A stretch of DNA of 45,322 nucleotides from Ga0074130 sp035565355 (GCA_035565355.1 DATMSM010000030.1:1-45322); one strand, 5' to 3'; positions 1 to 7,861 are shown, counted from the first letter of the stretch. Numbers and translations are program-made. Notes: generated by a model not told the origin, from the letters alone.

Positions 1-570
1 CCCGATGTGGCAGGCGGCGATGACGCGTTGCTTGAGCTGCTGCAGCTGCGGGCTGTTGAGCATGGTGCGGAACTCGGGCTGGCCGATCAGGAAACTCTGC
101 AACAGCGCCTGCGTCTCGAACTGGAAATTCGACAGCATGCGTAATTCCTCGACCGCGCGCTGGGTGAGGTTTTGCGCCTCATCCACAATCAGCAGGCAAC
201 GCTTGCCCTGGCGTGCGACGTCCACAAGAAAGGCCTCCAGCGCCAGCAGCAGTTCCGACTTGCTGGTGCCGGCGGTCCGCACGCCAAAGGCAGCCGCCAC
301 CATGCGCAGGATGTCGTCGGCATCAAGCTGGGTACTGACGAGTTGCGCCGCGACCAGCTTGTCCTGATCCAGCGATTCAAGCAGGCCGCGCACAATCGTG
401 GTCTTGCCAGCGCCGATCTCGCCGGTGATGACGATGAAGCCTTCGTTCTGATGAACTCCGTATTCAAGATACGCCGAGGCGCGCTGATGCTGCTTGCTGG
501 CGTAGTAGAAAGTCGGATCCGGGTTGAGCTGGAAAGGCTTGCTGTGCAGTCCGTAATAGGCTTCGTACAT
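1..570 (-). CDS. XrtA/PEP-CTERM system-associated ATPase (partial, C-terminus beyond left edge)
   Basis: Open reading from an ATG at 568-570 to the window edge gives 190 N-terminal residues beginning MYEAYYGLHSKPF. This is the classic start of ExeA-like AAA ATPases found beside exosortase A genes (TIGR03015-type). Walker A GEIGAGKTT is at residues 50-58 and Walker B CLLIVDEAQ at 125-133. The family is thought to be a cytoplasmic ATPase supporting exopolysaccharide or PEP-CTERM export, but its substrate is unknown. It follows the outer-membrane protein gene by 9 bp and is probably co-transcribed with it. The family is usually about 270-350 residues, so roughly the last third is missing here because of the window boundary; no break is visible. 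Confidence 0.9.
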   Translation of the reverse strand, partial: MYEAYYGLHSKPFQLNPDPTFYYASKQHQRASAYLEYGVHQNEGFIVITGEIGAGKTTIVRGLLESLDQDKLVAAQLVSTQLDADDILRMVAAAFGVRTAGTSKSELLLALEAFLVDVARQGKRCLLIVDEAQNLTQRAVEELRMLSNFQFETQALLQSFLIGQPEFRTMLNSPQLQQLKQRVIAACHIG

Positions 571-579
571 GATCGGCTC

Positions 580-2187
580 TCAGAAAACCATCAGCAGTGA
601 GGCAAGTATCGCATTCTCGGTGTAGTCAACGAAGCCGCTGACCTCGGTGCGGCGTACGCCGAGGCTGGCGTTGCTGTGGGCGCCGAGCTTGCTTGTGAAC
701 ATCAGCGAATACATGGTGCGGTCGGTTTCCTGATTGCTGCTGTTGCCGCTGGTTTGCGAGCGGTTGCCCATCAAGGTCAGCGTGGACTGCGAGGTCAGCC
801 TGTGCGCCCAGTTGAAGGTGATCCCCTTCTGCCGTATGGTCGAGCTGAAATTCGTGAAGTCATCGGGAATATCGATGCCCGTGCCCAGGGCCGTGCGATC
901 AATGCTCTGGGCCGAGACGGTGAGCATATTGCGGACGCCGTTCCAGACGACGGAGGCTTCCTTGACGCGATTGATCGAGACGCGAGAAGTCTGAAAACCG
1001 CCGATCACATTCGCATCCGGTGCAATGCCCATGGTTTGCAGCAGCGCCAGGATATGCGTGGTGCGCGTAAGGTCGTCCGGGATGGCAGTACGCAACTGCT
1101 CGTTGAGCAGGTCGAAATAGGTGCCCATGGCAAAGCTCATGGTCTGCGGTGCGCGCAGCATGACATCGCGCGAATCGCTGATGCGCCAAGCCGTCTGCGC
1201 TGTGCGATGCGAGAAGGCAAAGCTGTGCGACTTGCCAAAATAGCGGTTTTCCTGGCGCCAGGCGACCTGCGTGCGCTCGGTCGGCGCCCAGTTTGCGCCC
1301 CAGCCGCTGATGCTGGTGCTCTGCTGTTCGAAGTTAAGGTAGTCGTTGGATTCGCGCCCGCCAATCACGGTGAGATTAAGCTGCGGATCGAGCGCATACG
1401 TCAGGGTACCGCGCAGCGAATTGGCCTCGTTGGTGCGATCATTGGAATAGGTCGTCTGCTGCATATTACCCGCCACGCCCCAGCTCAGCAGGCTGAAGCC
1501 GGTGATGCCGGACAGGCTGCCCTGGACCGACTGGACCATGGTGTCGCGCATCGGCCCATTCTTGGCGCTGTACCAGGTGTTGTCGAAGCGCAGCTGATAA
1601 TCCGCCTGTCCAAGCAAACGCCCCTTGATATAGGGCGAGATCTGATACATCGTCGTTTCGGTCATATTGCGATTGAAGGAATCGCTGCCGCTGTCCGGCG
1701 TGCCGAAGGCAGAAATTGCCTGGCGCGCAATACGGCCGCCGACGTCAACAAAAAGCCAGTTATCGATCAGCTCAAGACTACCGTTGCCATTCAGGGTGCG
1801 CTGCGTGCGATCGCGGCCCGTCGACGCCATGTAGTCGACCTGCTGCAGTTGGAAATCGACATAGCCTTTGGCGCGGGCACTTTCTCCCAGCAAGCGGATG
1901 CCGGGGCTGGTGCGCACGATCAGATCGCTTTGCCGGTTATCGCGTTGCAGGGTGGCATTGTCGGTCTGTGTCAGATCCACACCGATGCGGGGCGTGATCT
2001 CCCAGCCACGCGCCGTCACCGCCTTGCCGGTCGCCAGCGCTCCCGGGTCAGGCAAGCCGGATGACTGCTGCGGCGGAGACATCTGCGCCGCCGGCGACAT
2101 TTGCGATGGCGGGCTTGCCTGCGCCCATGCATACGGCCCCGCCGCCAGCGACAGCCATGCGAGCAGGCAGCGGCGCGGCGACACCAT
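580..2187 (-). CDS. PEP-CTERM system-associated outer membrane beta-barrel protein (TIGR03016-like)
   Basis: This 535-residue protein has an N-terminal signal peptide (MVSPRRCLLAWLSLAAGPYAWA, cut after AWA) and a Ser/Pro/Gln-rich spacer with repeated QMSP units. A long region of alternating polar and aromatic strands follows and ends in Phe (LLMVF), the usual C-terminal signature of outer-membrane barrels. Early residues GWEITPRIGVDLTQTDNA and repeated asymmetrical strand pairs match the PEP-CTERM-associated outer-membrane family that sits in XrtA exopolysaccharide loci. Its likely role is an outer-membrane channel or anchor for the polymer; this is inferred from position, and no biochemical activity is established. 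Its start overlaps the tyrosine-kinase stop (TAATG), so translation is probably coupled. Confidence 0.85.
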   Translation of the reverse strand: MVSPRRCLLAWLSLAAGPYAWAQASPPSQMSPAAQMSPPQQSSGLPDPGALATGKAVTARGWEITPRIGVDLTQTDNATLQRDNRQSDLIVRTSPGIRLLGESARAKGYVDFQLQQVDYMASTGRDRTQRTLNGNGSLELIDNWLFVDVGGRIARQAISAFGTPDSGSDSFNRNMTETTMYQISPYIKGRLLGQADYQLRFDNTWYSAKNGPMRDTMVQSVQGSLSGITGFSLLSWGVAGNMQQTTYSNDRTNEANSLRGTLTYALDPQLNLTVIGGRESNDYLNFEQQSTSISGWGANWAPTERTQVAWRQENRYFGKSHSFAFSHRTAQTAWRISDSRDVMLRAPQTMSFAMGTYFDLLNEQLRTAIPDDLTRTTHILALLQTMGIAPDANVIGGFQTSRVSINRVKEASVVWNGVRNMLTVSAQSIDRTALGTGIDIPDDFTNFSSTIRQKGITFNWAHRLTSQSTLTLMGNRSQTSGNSSNQETDRTMYSLMFTSKLGAHSNASLGVRRTEVSGFVDYTENAILASLLMVF

Positions 2188-3128
2188 TAGCGCCCCTCGC
2201 CTTCGGGACTCTTGTTGGCATAGGCATAACCGTAACCATAACCGTAGCCATAACCCTTGGCGCTGGGATCGGCCGCCTGGTTCAGCATCAGCATCTTGAC
2301 CGGCGCCTGCTCTATCATCGCCAGCGCATGCCTGACCTCGGCATGCGTCGTGCGCTCGGCGCGCACCACCAGCACCACCTGCCCCATGTGACTGGCCAGC
2401 GTGCGCGCTTCGGTGGTCACCAGCAAGGGCGGCGAATCGAAGATGATGATGCGGTCGGAATAGCGACTGGCGAGTTCTTCGAGCATGTTCGCCATGGCCT
2501 CGCTGGCAAGCAGTTCGGTTGCATGAGCATGACGCAGCCCGCTCGGCAGGATGGAAAGCTTCTCGATATTCGTGCGCAGCATGACCTGACTCAGATCCAG
2601 CTCGGGCTCGACCAGCACGTCCAGCAGACCCTTGCCCTGCGGCAGGCCGAAGATATCGGGCAGGCTGGGCCGTGCTACATCCGCATCCACCAGCAGCACG
2701 GTGTGATCGAGCTCGGTGGCAATGCTCATGGCGAGGTTGGCCGCCGTGAAGCTCTTGCCCTCGCCCGGCACCGCGCTGGTAATCATGATGAGGTTGGCGT
2801 TGCGCACGGGGGTCGCGCCCTTGCCGGCGGCATTGCGCAGCAAGGGGCGTTTGACGACGCGCAGCTCGTCGGCCAGGTTGGAACGTGCGGCGCCTGGCGT
2901 CACGATCCCCTTCTCTGCGAGACGTGCCATATCGAGTTCAACACGGCGCGACAGGCTGGCCGCAGTTTCTGCAACATTTGGCTCCAGGGGCGGTGCAACT
3001 GCCGTCACGGCAGCCGGCGTCACACTCGCAGGCGGGAGCTGCGGCTCGGGGGCGACCTCGACACCGGCGCGGCGCAGTTCTGCCAGACGCTTGGCGGCCT
3101 GCTCGATGATGTCCATATTCTTTGTCAT
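2187..3128 (-). CDS. XrtA-associated bacterial tyrosine autokinase
   Basis: This 313-residue BY-kinase cytoplasmic domain has Walker A (AVPGEGKS, about 119-126), Walker A' (VLLVDADVARP, about 144-154) and Walker B (RIIIFDSPPL, about 226-235). A C-terminal tyrosine cluster (Tyr 293, 295, 297, 299, 301 and 303) alternates with Gly/Ala. BY-kinases autophosphorylate such clusters and work with a Wzz-like membrane partner to control polymer length and export. The partner gene lies directly upstream with a 4-bp ATGA overlap. The N-terminal 90 residues are Pro/Ala-rich and probably a flexible linker that contacts the membrane protein. No transmembrane segment is present, so this is the split (kinase-only) form. 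The cluster is encoded by a hexanucleotide repeat, which is noted among the findings. Confidence 0.93.
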   Translation of the reverse strand: MTKNMDIIEQAAKRLAELRRAGVEVAPEPQLPPASVTPAAVTAVAPPLEPNVAETAASLSRRVELDMARLAEKGIVTPGAARSNLADELRVVKRPLLRNAAGKGATPVRNANLIMITSAVPGEGKSFTAANLAMSIATELDHTVLLVDADVARPSLPDIFGLPQGKGLLDVLVEPELDLSQVMLRTNIEKLSILPSGLRHAHATELLASEAMANMLEELASRYSDRIIIFDSPPLLVTTEARTLASHMGQVVLVVRAERTTHAEVRHALAMIEQAPVKMLMLNQAADPSAKGYGYGYGYGYAYANKSPEGEGR

Positions 3129-4663
3129 GCGGCCCTGGCCCCCATCAGCAGCAATACCAGCATGCCGACGCCGTAAACCGCCGCCAGCGCGGAGGTGGCG
3201 GCCCCCAGCTTGAGCAGGCTCTTGCGGCGTTTCTGGCGCATCTCGTCGGAGACGATCAGGGAGACCGTGCCCAGCAGGGGCAGACCGGCGAACTCACGCA
3301 GCGCGCGGGCATCGGAGAAGGTTGGCCGCACTTGGCTGGCCAGCAGGCACACCAGCGCGCCGATCAGCAGAGAACCGAGCAGCGCCAGCGGCAGCAGCAG
3401 CATGCGGTTCGGCGCCACTGGCGTCGAAGAAGCGCGCGGCGGATCGATCAGGCGAAAGTCGGCAATACCGCCCAGCGCGCCCATGTCGCTGGACATCATG
3501 GCCGATTCGCGCCGCTCGACCAGGTTCTCGTAGTTCTTCTTGTTGACTGCATAGTCGCGGTTGAGCTGCGCATACTCGGCCTCGACCTCGGGCATCAGGC
3601 GCATGCCTTCCTTGGCCACGGCAAGGCGCCGTTCATACTCGCTGACGCGAGCACGCAGCGAGGCCACCTGGGCTTCCGCGCTCGACAGCTGCGTCCGCAT
3701 CGCCAGCGAAACATTGTCACTGCCGAGCAGCGCCGCCGGGTTACTGGCACCGATGCGACGACGCTCCGCCGCCTCGACACGACGCTGCTCCTCCAACTCC
3801 TTGATCATACGGCGAGCGCCCAGCACGTCCGGATGCTGCTCGGTATACACCTGCAGCAGCTTGTCGAGGTTACGCTTCAGGGTGTCGATGCGATCATCCA
3901 GATCGGGTACACCCACGCCACCGCCACCAGCGGCTGCGTCGCCACCGAGAATCTGCCGCTTGACCGCGTCGCGCGCATTTTCAGCTTCGCGCAGCTGCAG
4001 ACGAGCCTGGCTGAGCTGCGTGGACATCTCGTTGAAACGGCCACCACCCTCGCCAAGGCCGAACTGCGCATCCATATTCTGCAGCTTGAACTCCTTGAGA
4101 CGCACCTCCGCGTCGGCCAGCTTCTTCTCGTAGACCTTGATCTGCTCATCAATGAACTTGCGCGCAGAGTCGCCATCCTTCTGCTTGTCGCCCAGGCTGG
4201 ACTCGACGAAGAGCGTCGTCAGCGACTGCACCACCTTGGTCGCACGGGCGGGGTCCGGGTCGCGGAATGAAAGCGTGTAGAGATTGTCACGTCCCGCGCT
4301 GCGGATCGAGAGCGTGCGGGTCAGACCGTCGATCAGCGCCTCGCGCTCATCCTTGCTGTCAATCTTCAGATCGAGGTCCGCCATGCGCACCAGTCGCTCC
4401 ACATTGGGGCGGCTGATCAGGGTCCGGCTCAATACCGCAATTTGCTGCTCGGCATTAGGTTGCACCGCCAGCCCGGCCATGAGGGGCCGCAAGACCGAGT
4501 CGGTGTCCACATAGATACGTGCTGAAGCCTCGTACTTGTCCGGAATCAGCAGGATGACGAGCGCGGCGATGACCCCCACCGTCCAGGCAGCGAGCACACC
4601 GAGTCGCCGGTACAACCACATGCCGCGCAATAACAGCTTGGCATGACGCAGCATTTCATCCAT
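3125..4663 (-). CDS. XrtA-associated chain-length determinant protein (Wzz/GumC family)
   Basis: This 512-residue inner-membrane co-polymerase has a Wzz domain with a first membrane helix at about 20-40 (LGVLAAWTVGVIAALVILL) and a long periplasmic region predicted to be coiled coil (about 150-390, rich in Glu/Lys/Arg/Gln). A helix follows near 425-448 after PNRMLLLP and another near 485-508. The kinase domain is absent and supplied by the next gene. It resembles the EpsF/GumC-type proteins of PEP-CTERM loci. Its role is to set polymer length and link the periplasmic export machine to the BY-kinase. A Pro-rich motif (IDPPRASSTPVAPNRM) precedes the C-terminal helices, as usual for the family. 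It starts 45 bp downstream of the export lipoprotein gene. Confidence 0.92.
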   Translation of the reverse strand: MDEMLRHAKLLLRGMWLYRRLGVLAAWTVGVIAALVILLIPDKYEASARIYVDTDSVLRPLMAGLAVQPNAEQQIAVLSRTLISRPNVERLVRMADLDLKIDSKDEREALIDGLTRTLSIRSAGRDNLYTLSFRDPDPARATKVVQSLTTLFVESSLGDKQKDGDSARKFIDEQIKVYEKKLADAEVRLKEFKLQNMDAQFGLGEGGGRFNEMSTQLSQARLQLREAENARDAVKRQILGGDAAAGGGGVGVPDLDDRIDTLKRNLDKLLQVYTEQHPDVLGARRMIKELEEQRRVEAAERRRIGASNPAALLGSDNVSLAMRTQLSSAEAQVASLRARVSEYERRLAVAKEGMRLMPEVEAEYAQLNRDYAVNKKNYENLVERRESAMMSSDMGALGGIADFRLIDPPRASSTPVAPNRMLLLPLALLGSLLIGALVCLLASQVRPTFSDARALREFAGLPLLGTVSLIVSDEMRQKRRKSLLKLGAATSALAAVYGVGMLVLLLMGARAA

Positions 4664-4708
4664 CTAACCTGCCCTCTTCAGAACTTCCCTCGTCAGAACC
4701 CGGCAGGC

Positions 4709-5341
4709 TCAGAACCAGCTTTGCGGAATGATGAGTACATCACCCGGCGCCATTTCCACGTTCGCCGACACATCGCCGCGCTTGATAAGGTCCTTCAAAC
4801 GCACGGAATACTGCTTGTTGCCGTCGGAGGCGCGCAGAATGGAGGCCGAGTTGCCGTCGGCAAAATCAGTCATGCCGCCGACCGCAATCATCACGTCAAG
4901 CAGCGTCATCTTCTGACGATAGGCGAGGATCTGAGGCTTGGCGGCCTCGCCCACGACGCGTATCTGTTCGCTGTAGGGGCCGACGAAATTGGTCACCACC
5001 ACGGTCACCACGGGATCGCGGATGAACTTTCCGAGCGCAGTCTCGATGTCGCGCGCCAGTGTGGTCGGGTTCTTGCCGATGGCGGGCAGGTCCTCGATCA
5101 GCGGCGCGGCGATCTTGCCGTCCGGACGCACCGGCACCGACATGGAAAGCTCGGGATTGCGCCAGACGACGATATTGAGCATGTCGCCAGGTCCGATGTT
5201 GTAGGTGTAGTTATCCGAACTGGCCTGCTTGGGCGCAGGCGGATAGCTGGCACAACCGGCCAGCACCGCCATGACGACCACCAGCAAGGAAGCGCGAACC
5301 CGCCGCTGCGCGCGGACGAAATCCAACAGGAATGCCACCAT
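4709..5341 (-). CDS. epsA: Polysaccharide export outer-membrane lipoprotein (Wza/EpsA-like)
   Basis: The product is about 210 residues. The lipobox LAGC gives lipidated Cys30 when counted from the ATG at 5339-5341. A polysaccharide biosynthesis/export domain follows (NIGPGDMLNIVVWRNPELS), then a SLBB domain (IRVVGEAAKPQILAYRQKMTLLDVMIAVGG) and the ending APGDVLIIPQSWF. Wza-family proteins form the outer-membrane exit pore for polymers. A longer frame opens at 5482, but the preceding 46 residues are Arg/Tyr-rich and unlike a signal peptide. A GGAGG at 5348-5352 sits 6 nt before ATG 5341 and 3 nt before ATG 5344, so the start is one of these two. This is the first gene of the leftward exopolysaccharide operon. 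Confidence 0.9.
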   Translation of the reverse strand: MVAFLLDFVRAQRRVRASLLVVVMAVLAGCASYPPAPKQASSDNYTYNIGPGDMLNIVVWRNPELSMSVPVRPDGKIAAPLIEDLPAIGKNPTTLARDIETALGKFIRDPVVTVVVTNFVGPYSEQIRVVGEAAKPQILAYRQKMTLLDVMIAVGGMTDFADGNSASILRASDGNKQYSVRLKDLIKRGDVSANVEMAPGDVLIIPQSWF

Positions 5342-5521
5342 CATGCCCCTCCAATCCGCAAGGAATAAAACACAAACACGGAAAACACGAAATTTGCGGC
5401 GAGAATAGCATATGCGTCGATAAAGCCGCCTCGCGGAAGCAATATCTTTTGCGTACGGGGCAACTTCGTCGGTTTCACGCAAAAAGCCATGCTGCCAGCC
5501 TTTGCGCTCTTCTCAACGGGC

Positions 5522-5539
5522 CTGCAGGCCGGCTTGCAG
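5522..5539. repeat. 18-bp near-perfect inverted repeat, possible regulator site
   Basis: CTGCAGGCC followed directly by GGCTTGCAG is a dyad with one mismatched pair (position 6 of each arm). It lies about 160 bp upstream of the -24 element of the cassette promoter, a typical distance for an enhancer bound by a sigma-54 activator. It also lies about 180 bp upstream of the eps start. Assignment to PrsR is inference only. Confidence 0.3.
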
Positions 5540-5690
5540 TGAAAGTGGAAAATTGATTGAAGAATGAATCTCGCGCAGACTTACATTTAAGGAGTAAGAC
5601 CCTGCTTTTTCTGTCGGATTTTTTTACACCATGGATGCCGTACTAAAAATAAACTCATATTTTAGATACAGATAGGCAATACCAAAAAAA

Positions 5691-5706
5691 TGGTACAAAT
5701 TGTGCT
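5691..5706 (+). promoter_or_regulatory. Sigma-54 (-24/-12) promoter candidate
   Basis: TGGTACAAATTGTGCT matches the sigma-54 consensus TGGCACG-N4-TTGCW: the invariant GG (5692-5693) and GC (5704-5705) are spaced by exactly 10 bp, with AC and the second T also conserved. Transcription would start near 5717, leaving a leader of about 140 nt before the ATG at 5855. A sigma-54 activator (PrsR, with a GAFTGA loop) is encoded in the same locus, which supports the call. Confidence 0.6.
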
Positions 5707-5854
5707 TTAAGATGGAGTCGAGTGGCGTCCTGACTCCGGGAGTAGATAGATAATTGTCTGGATAAAGGGATTTTCATTGTTTTTGAGCAAATAAGCCCAT
5801 TTTCAGCAAGCATTCAAAACGGTTACAATGCATTCATCCGTACCGGGAGAGCCC

Positions 5855-6592
5855 ATGAGCACGCACGACCGCAGTGACGCAAGCAGCGCCCCACAGCCCG
5901 CAGGCGGGCCGGCGGCCGGTCGTCGCAAACTGCTCCGGCTCGGGGCCGGCATGGCCCCCGCCGTACTCATGGCTTTCGCCAGCCGTTCGGCTTTTGCCTG
6001 CCACAGCACGACGCCTTCCGCCTTTGGCTCGGTCTGCACCAGCCGGCCCGACCTGCTCCAGGCCTCGAACGGCCGTGGTCCCGACTACTGGAAAACCAAC
6101 ACGGGCTCACGCTGGCCGGCGCCCTATTACAGCCATGACATCTGCCAGAAGAGCAAGAGCAAAGGCTACGGTGGTGACGACGACGATGATGATGACGACG
6201 ACGATGACGAAGGCGGCTCATCAAAGTCATGCAAGAAAGGCAGCGTCGCGATTCCAGCCACCACGTTCAAGTCGGTCTTCGGCCATGTCGGCCCCTTCAC
6301 TGACAGCACTACCCTGCTTGATGTCCTGAAGAGCAACGGCGGCGGCAGCAAGAGCGTGGCACGCGCCATCGTGGCCGCCCTGCTGAATGCCCAAAGCGGC
6401 AGAACACCGATCAACATCCTCAGCAGCAGTGACGTGATCGGCATCTGGCAGCAGTACATCACTCTCGGCTATTTCGAGCCGGTCGGCGGTGTCCGCTGGT
6501 ATGCAAGCACCCCGTCGCTGCCTTACGTCCCGGGCGCCAACCCTGGCGGTAGTGGCGGCATCATCGGCTATCTCAACACCACCTGGACCTGA
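5855..6592 (+). CDS. Exported acidic protein with 11-Asp run, first gene of HPr-rel-A cassette
   Basis: This 245-residue protein is not recognised as a characterised family. The N-terminus contains RRKLLRLG followed by a hydrophobic stretch and SAFA, then Cys, so a Tat-like or Sec signal peptide cleaved near residue 48 is likely. The mature part has four Cys (possible two disulfides), a GRGPDYWK motif followed by WPAPYY, and Lys/Ser-rich segments flanking an uninterrupted run of 11 Asp (coding positions 6176-6208). A mixed C-terminal domain ends YLNTTWT. There is no PEP-CTERM motif and no C-terminal membrane anchor. The start at 5855 is preferred over the ATG at 5828 because GGAG at 5846-5849 is 5 nt upstream. 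Directly following PqqD-like, kinase and nucleotidyltransferase genes make it the candidate substrate of those enzymes (inference). The Asp run may bind Ca2+ or another cation. Confidence 0.75.
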   Translation: MSTHDRSDASSAPQPAGGPAAGRRKLLRLGAGMAPAVLMAFASRSAFACHSTTPSAFGSVCTSRPDLLQASNGRGPDYWKTNTGSRWPAPYYSHDICQKSKSKGYGGDDDDDDDDDDDEGGSSKSCKKGSVAIPATTFKSVFGHVGPFTDSTTLLDVLKSNGGGSKSVARAIVAALLNAQSGRTPINILSSSDVIGIWQQYITLGYFEPVGGVRWYASTPSLPYVPGANPGGSGGIIGYLNTTWT

Positions 6593-6605
6593 GTAGCGAT
6601 CGCGA

Positions 6606-6938
6606 GTGTCTTCGGCCGAATCCTGGCGTATCGCCGACAATCTGGAACTGGCATGGCAGGACTGGGACGAGGATGAAGTTGTCGTCTTCAGCCGCCGCCT
6701 CGGGCACAGTCTGCTGCTCAGCGCCCCCGCCGCACGTATCCTGGCGTTTCTGGATGCTGATTCGCCGCTGACCCGCGCCGAGCTGGCCGAACGACTCCTG
6801 CCCTGCTGCGCCGCGGGCACCGGGCAGGCCGAAATCACCGCCCTGCTTGACCAGACCCTGCCGGAGTTTTACCGTATCTGTCTGATCGAACCCCTAGCTG
6901 AATCCTTGGGTCCCCCCCTTGCTACTCCGCTTGCCTAA
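6606..6938 (+). CDS. PqqD-family peptide chaperone, HPr-rel-A system
   Basis: This 110-residue protein has PqqD/RRE-like features: an N-terminal strand pair (LELAWQDWDEDEVVVFSRRLG), a short loop, then a helix-turn-helix-like part (LLSAPAARILAFLDADSPLTRAELAERLL). PqqD-type domains bind leader regions of peptide precursors and present them to modifying enzymes. Here the domain stands alone, immediately before an HprK-like kinase, as in the HPr-rel-A gene set (TIGR04353-like, named from memory). The start is GTG at 6606, 13 nt after the preceding stop, with no good Shine-Dalgarno, so the exact start is uncertain and expression may be low or coupled. A run of seven C (6912-6918) lies in its last codons. 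Confidence 0.78.
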   Translation: MSSAESWRIADNLELAWQDWDEDEVVVFSRRLGHSLLLSAPAARILAFLDADSPLTRAELAERLLPCCAAGTGQAEITALLDQTLPEFYRICLIEPLAESLGPPLATPLA

Positions 6939-6955
6939 CCCCCGGTAGCACCGAC

Positions 6956-7861
6956 TTGATCGTTGCCGATCTCCCCCCCCGCGATCTGCAGGCCAGATTG
7001 AAGGAAGGCCTGTATCTGCGTACCGGACCCGTCGTGTCCTGCATACGCTCGCACTCACCCCAACTGGCAAACGGCATTGCATTGCACTACGCAGGCCACC
7101 GCATTGAATCCGGCTTCGCCGACTTTCATGTACGTATAGACCGGCCTGACAATCTGCGCCGCTGGTTCCGGCCACAGGTGCTCTTCCATTTCGACGACAC
7201 GCCGGCCTTCCATCCCCTGCCCGCCGACCAGGCTTTTCCCATGCTTGAATGGGGACTCAACTGGTGCGTCACCAATCACTGTCATCAATACCTGATCATC
7301 CACGCTGCGGTGCTGGAACGCGATGGCAAGGCGCTGCTGCTGCCGGCGCCACCTGGCTCAGGCAAAAGTACCTTATGCGCCGGCCTTGCTCACCGCGGCT
7401 GGCGCCTGCTGTCGGACGAACTGGCGCTCATCGCACCGGCCAGCGGCCATGTCGTCCCCCTGCCCCGCCCCGTCAGTCTGAAGAACCGTTCCATCGATAT
7501 CCTCAAACGCTTCGCCCCCGAGGCCGCCTTCAGCCCGACCGTGAAGGACACCATCAAGGGAGCAGTAGCGCATATGCGCGCGCCGCGCGCCGCCCTAGCC
7601 CGAGCCGACGAGACCGCCGCGCCCGGCTGGATCGTGCTGCCCAAGTATGCGGATGGCGCAGACCTGAAGCTGCAGCCGCTGACACGCGCCCGCGGCATGA
7701 TGGCTCTGATCGAAAACGCCTTCAACTTCGACCTGCACGGCCAACGCGGCTTCAACGCCCTCGGACGCTTCACCGATGCCTGCCGCTGCTACAAGCTTGA
7801 ATACGGCAGTCTTGAAGATGCCATCGCCGCCTGCGAAGCGCTGGCCACCACCGACGCATGA
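6956..7861 (+). CDS. HprK-related kinase A (P-loop protein kinase homologue)
   Basis: The 301-residue product carries an HPr kinase/phosphorylase-like fold: HAAVLERDGKALLLPAPPGSGKST contains the conserved HAAV (116-119) and P-loop (131-139), and LLSDELALI (151-159) is the Walker-B-like segment. HprK proper phosphorylates a Ser of HPr. Distant relatives in lasso-peptide clusters phosphorylate precursor peptides. No HPr gene is next to this one, so its substrate is unknown; the exported acidic protein is the local candidate. The start is a TTG at 6956 with only a weak ribosome-binding site, 17 nt after the previous stop, and codons 6-9 contain a C8 tract (6973-6980). It overlaps the next gene by 4 bp (ATGA). 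Confidence 0.82.
   Translation: MIVADLPPRDLQARLKEGLYLRTGPVVSCIRSHSPQLANGIALHYAGHRIESGFADFHVRIDRPDNLRRWFRPQVLFHFDDTPAFHPLPADQAFPMLEWGLNWCVTNHCHQYLIIHAAVLERDGKALLLPAPPGSGKSTLCAGLAHRGWRLLSDELALIAPASGHVVPLPRPVSLKNRSIDILKRFAPEAAFSPTVKDTIKGAVAHMRAPRAALARADETAAPGWIVLPKYADGADLKLQPLTRARGMMALIENAFNFDLHGQRGFNALGRFTDACRCYKLEYGSLEDAIAACEALATTDA

Larger units (their letters stand above)
5342..5854. other. AT-rich divergent intergenic region between the eps operon and the HPr-rel cassette
   Basis: About 510 bp without a credible gene separates two divergent operons. The portion from about 5560 to 5825 is clearly richer in A and T than its surroundings. It holds a sigma-54 promoter match at 5691-5706 (rightward), an AT-rich inverted repeat (arms CTAAAAATA and TATTTTAG, 5643-5665) and an 18-bp inverted repeat at 5522-5539. 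No convincing promoter for the leftward eps operon was found; a weak GG-N10-GC arrangement on the minus strand near 5413-5427 lacks the flanking consensus. Confidence 0.6.

Noticed and set aside
676..2064. 462-residue plus-strand frame opposite the outer-membrane protein gene
   Set aside because: Antisense shadow without a ribosome-binding site or domain; the minus-strand gene has signal peptide, barrel ending and operon overlap.
5413..5427. Possible minus-strand sigma-54 promoter for the eps operon
   Set aside because: Only GG-N10-GC is met; the AC and TTGC contexts are absent, and such spacing occurs often by chance in GC-rich DNA.
5828..5854. Upstream ATG for the Asp-rich protein
   Set aside because: The ATG at 5855 has a GGAG at ideal spacing, while 5828 has none; the extra nine residues add nothing to the signal peptide.
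6480..6592. Search for a PEP-CTERM sorting signal in the exported protein
   Set aside because: No Pro-Glu-Pro motif, hydrophobic helix or Arg cluster at its C-terminus, so it is not an exosortase substrate.
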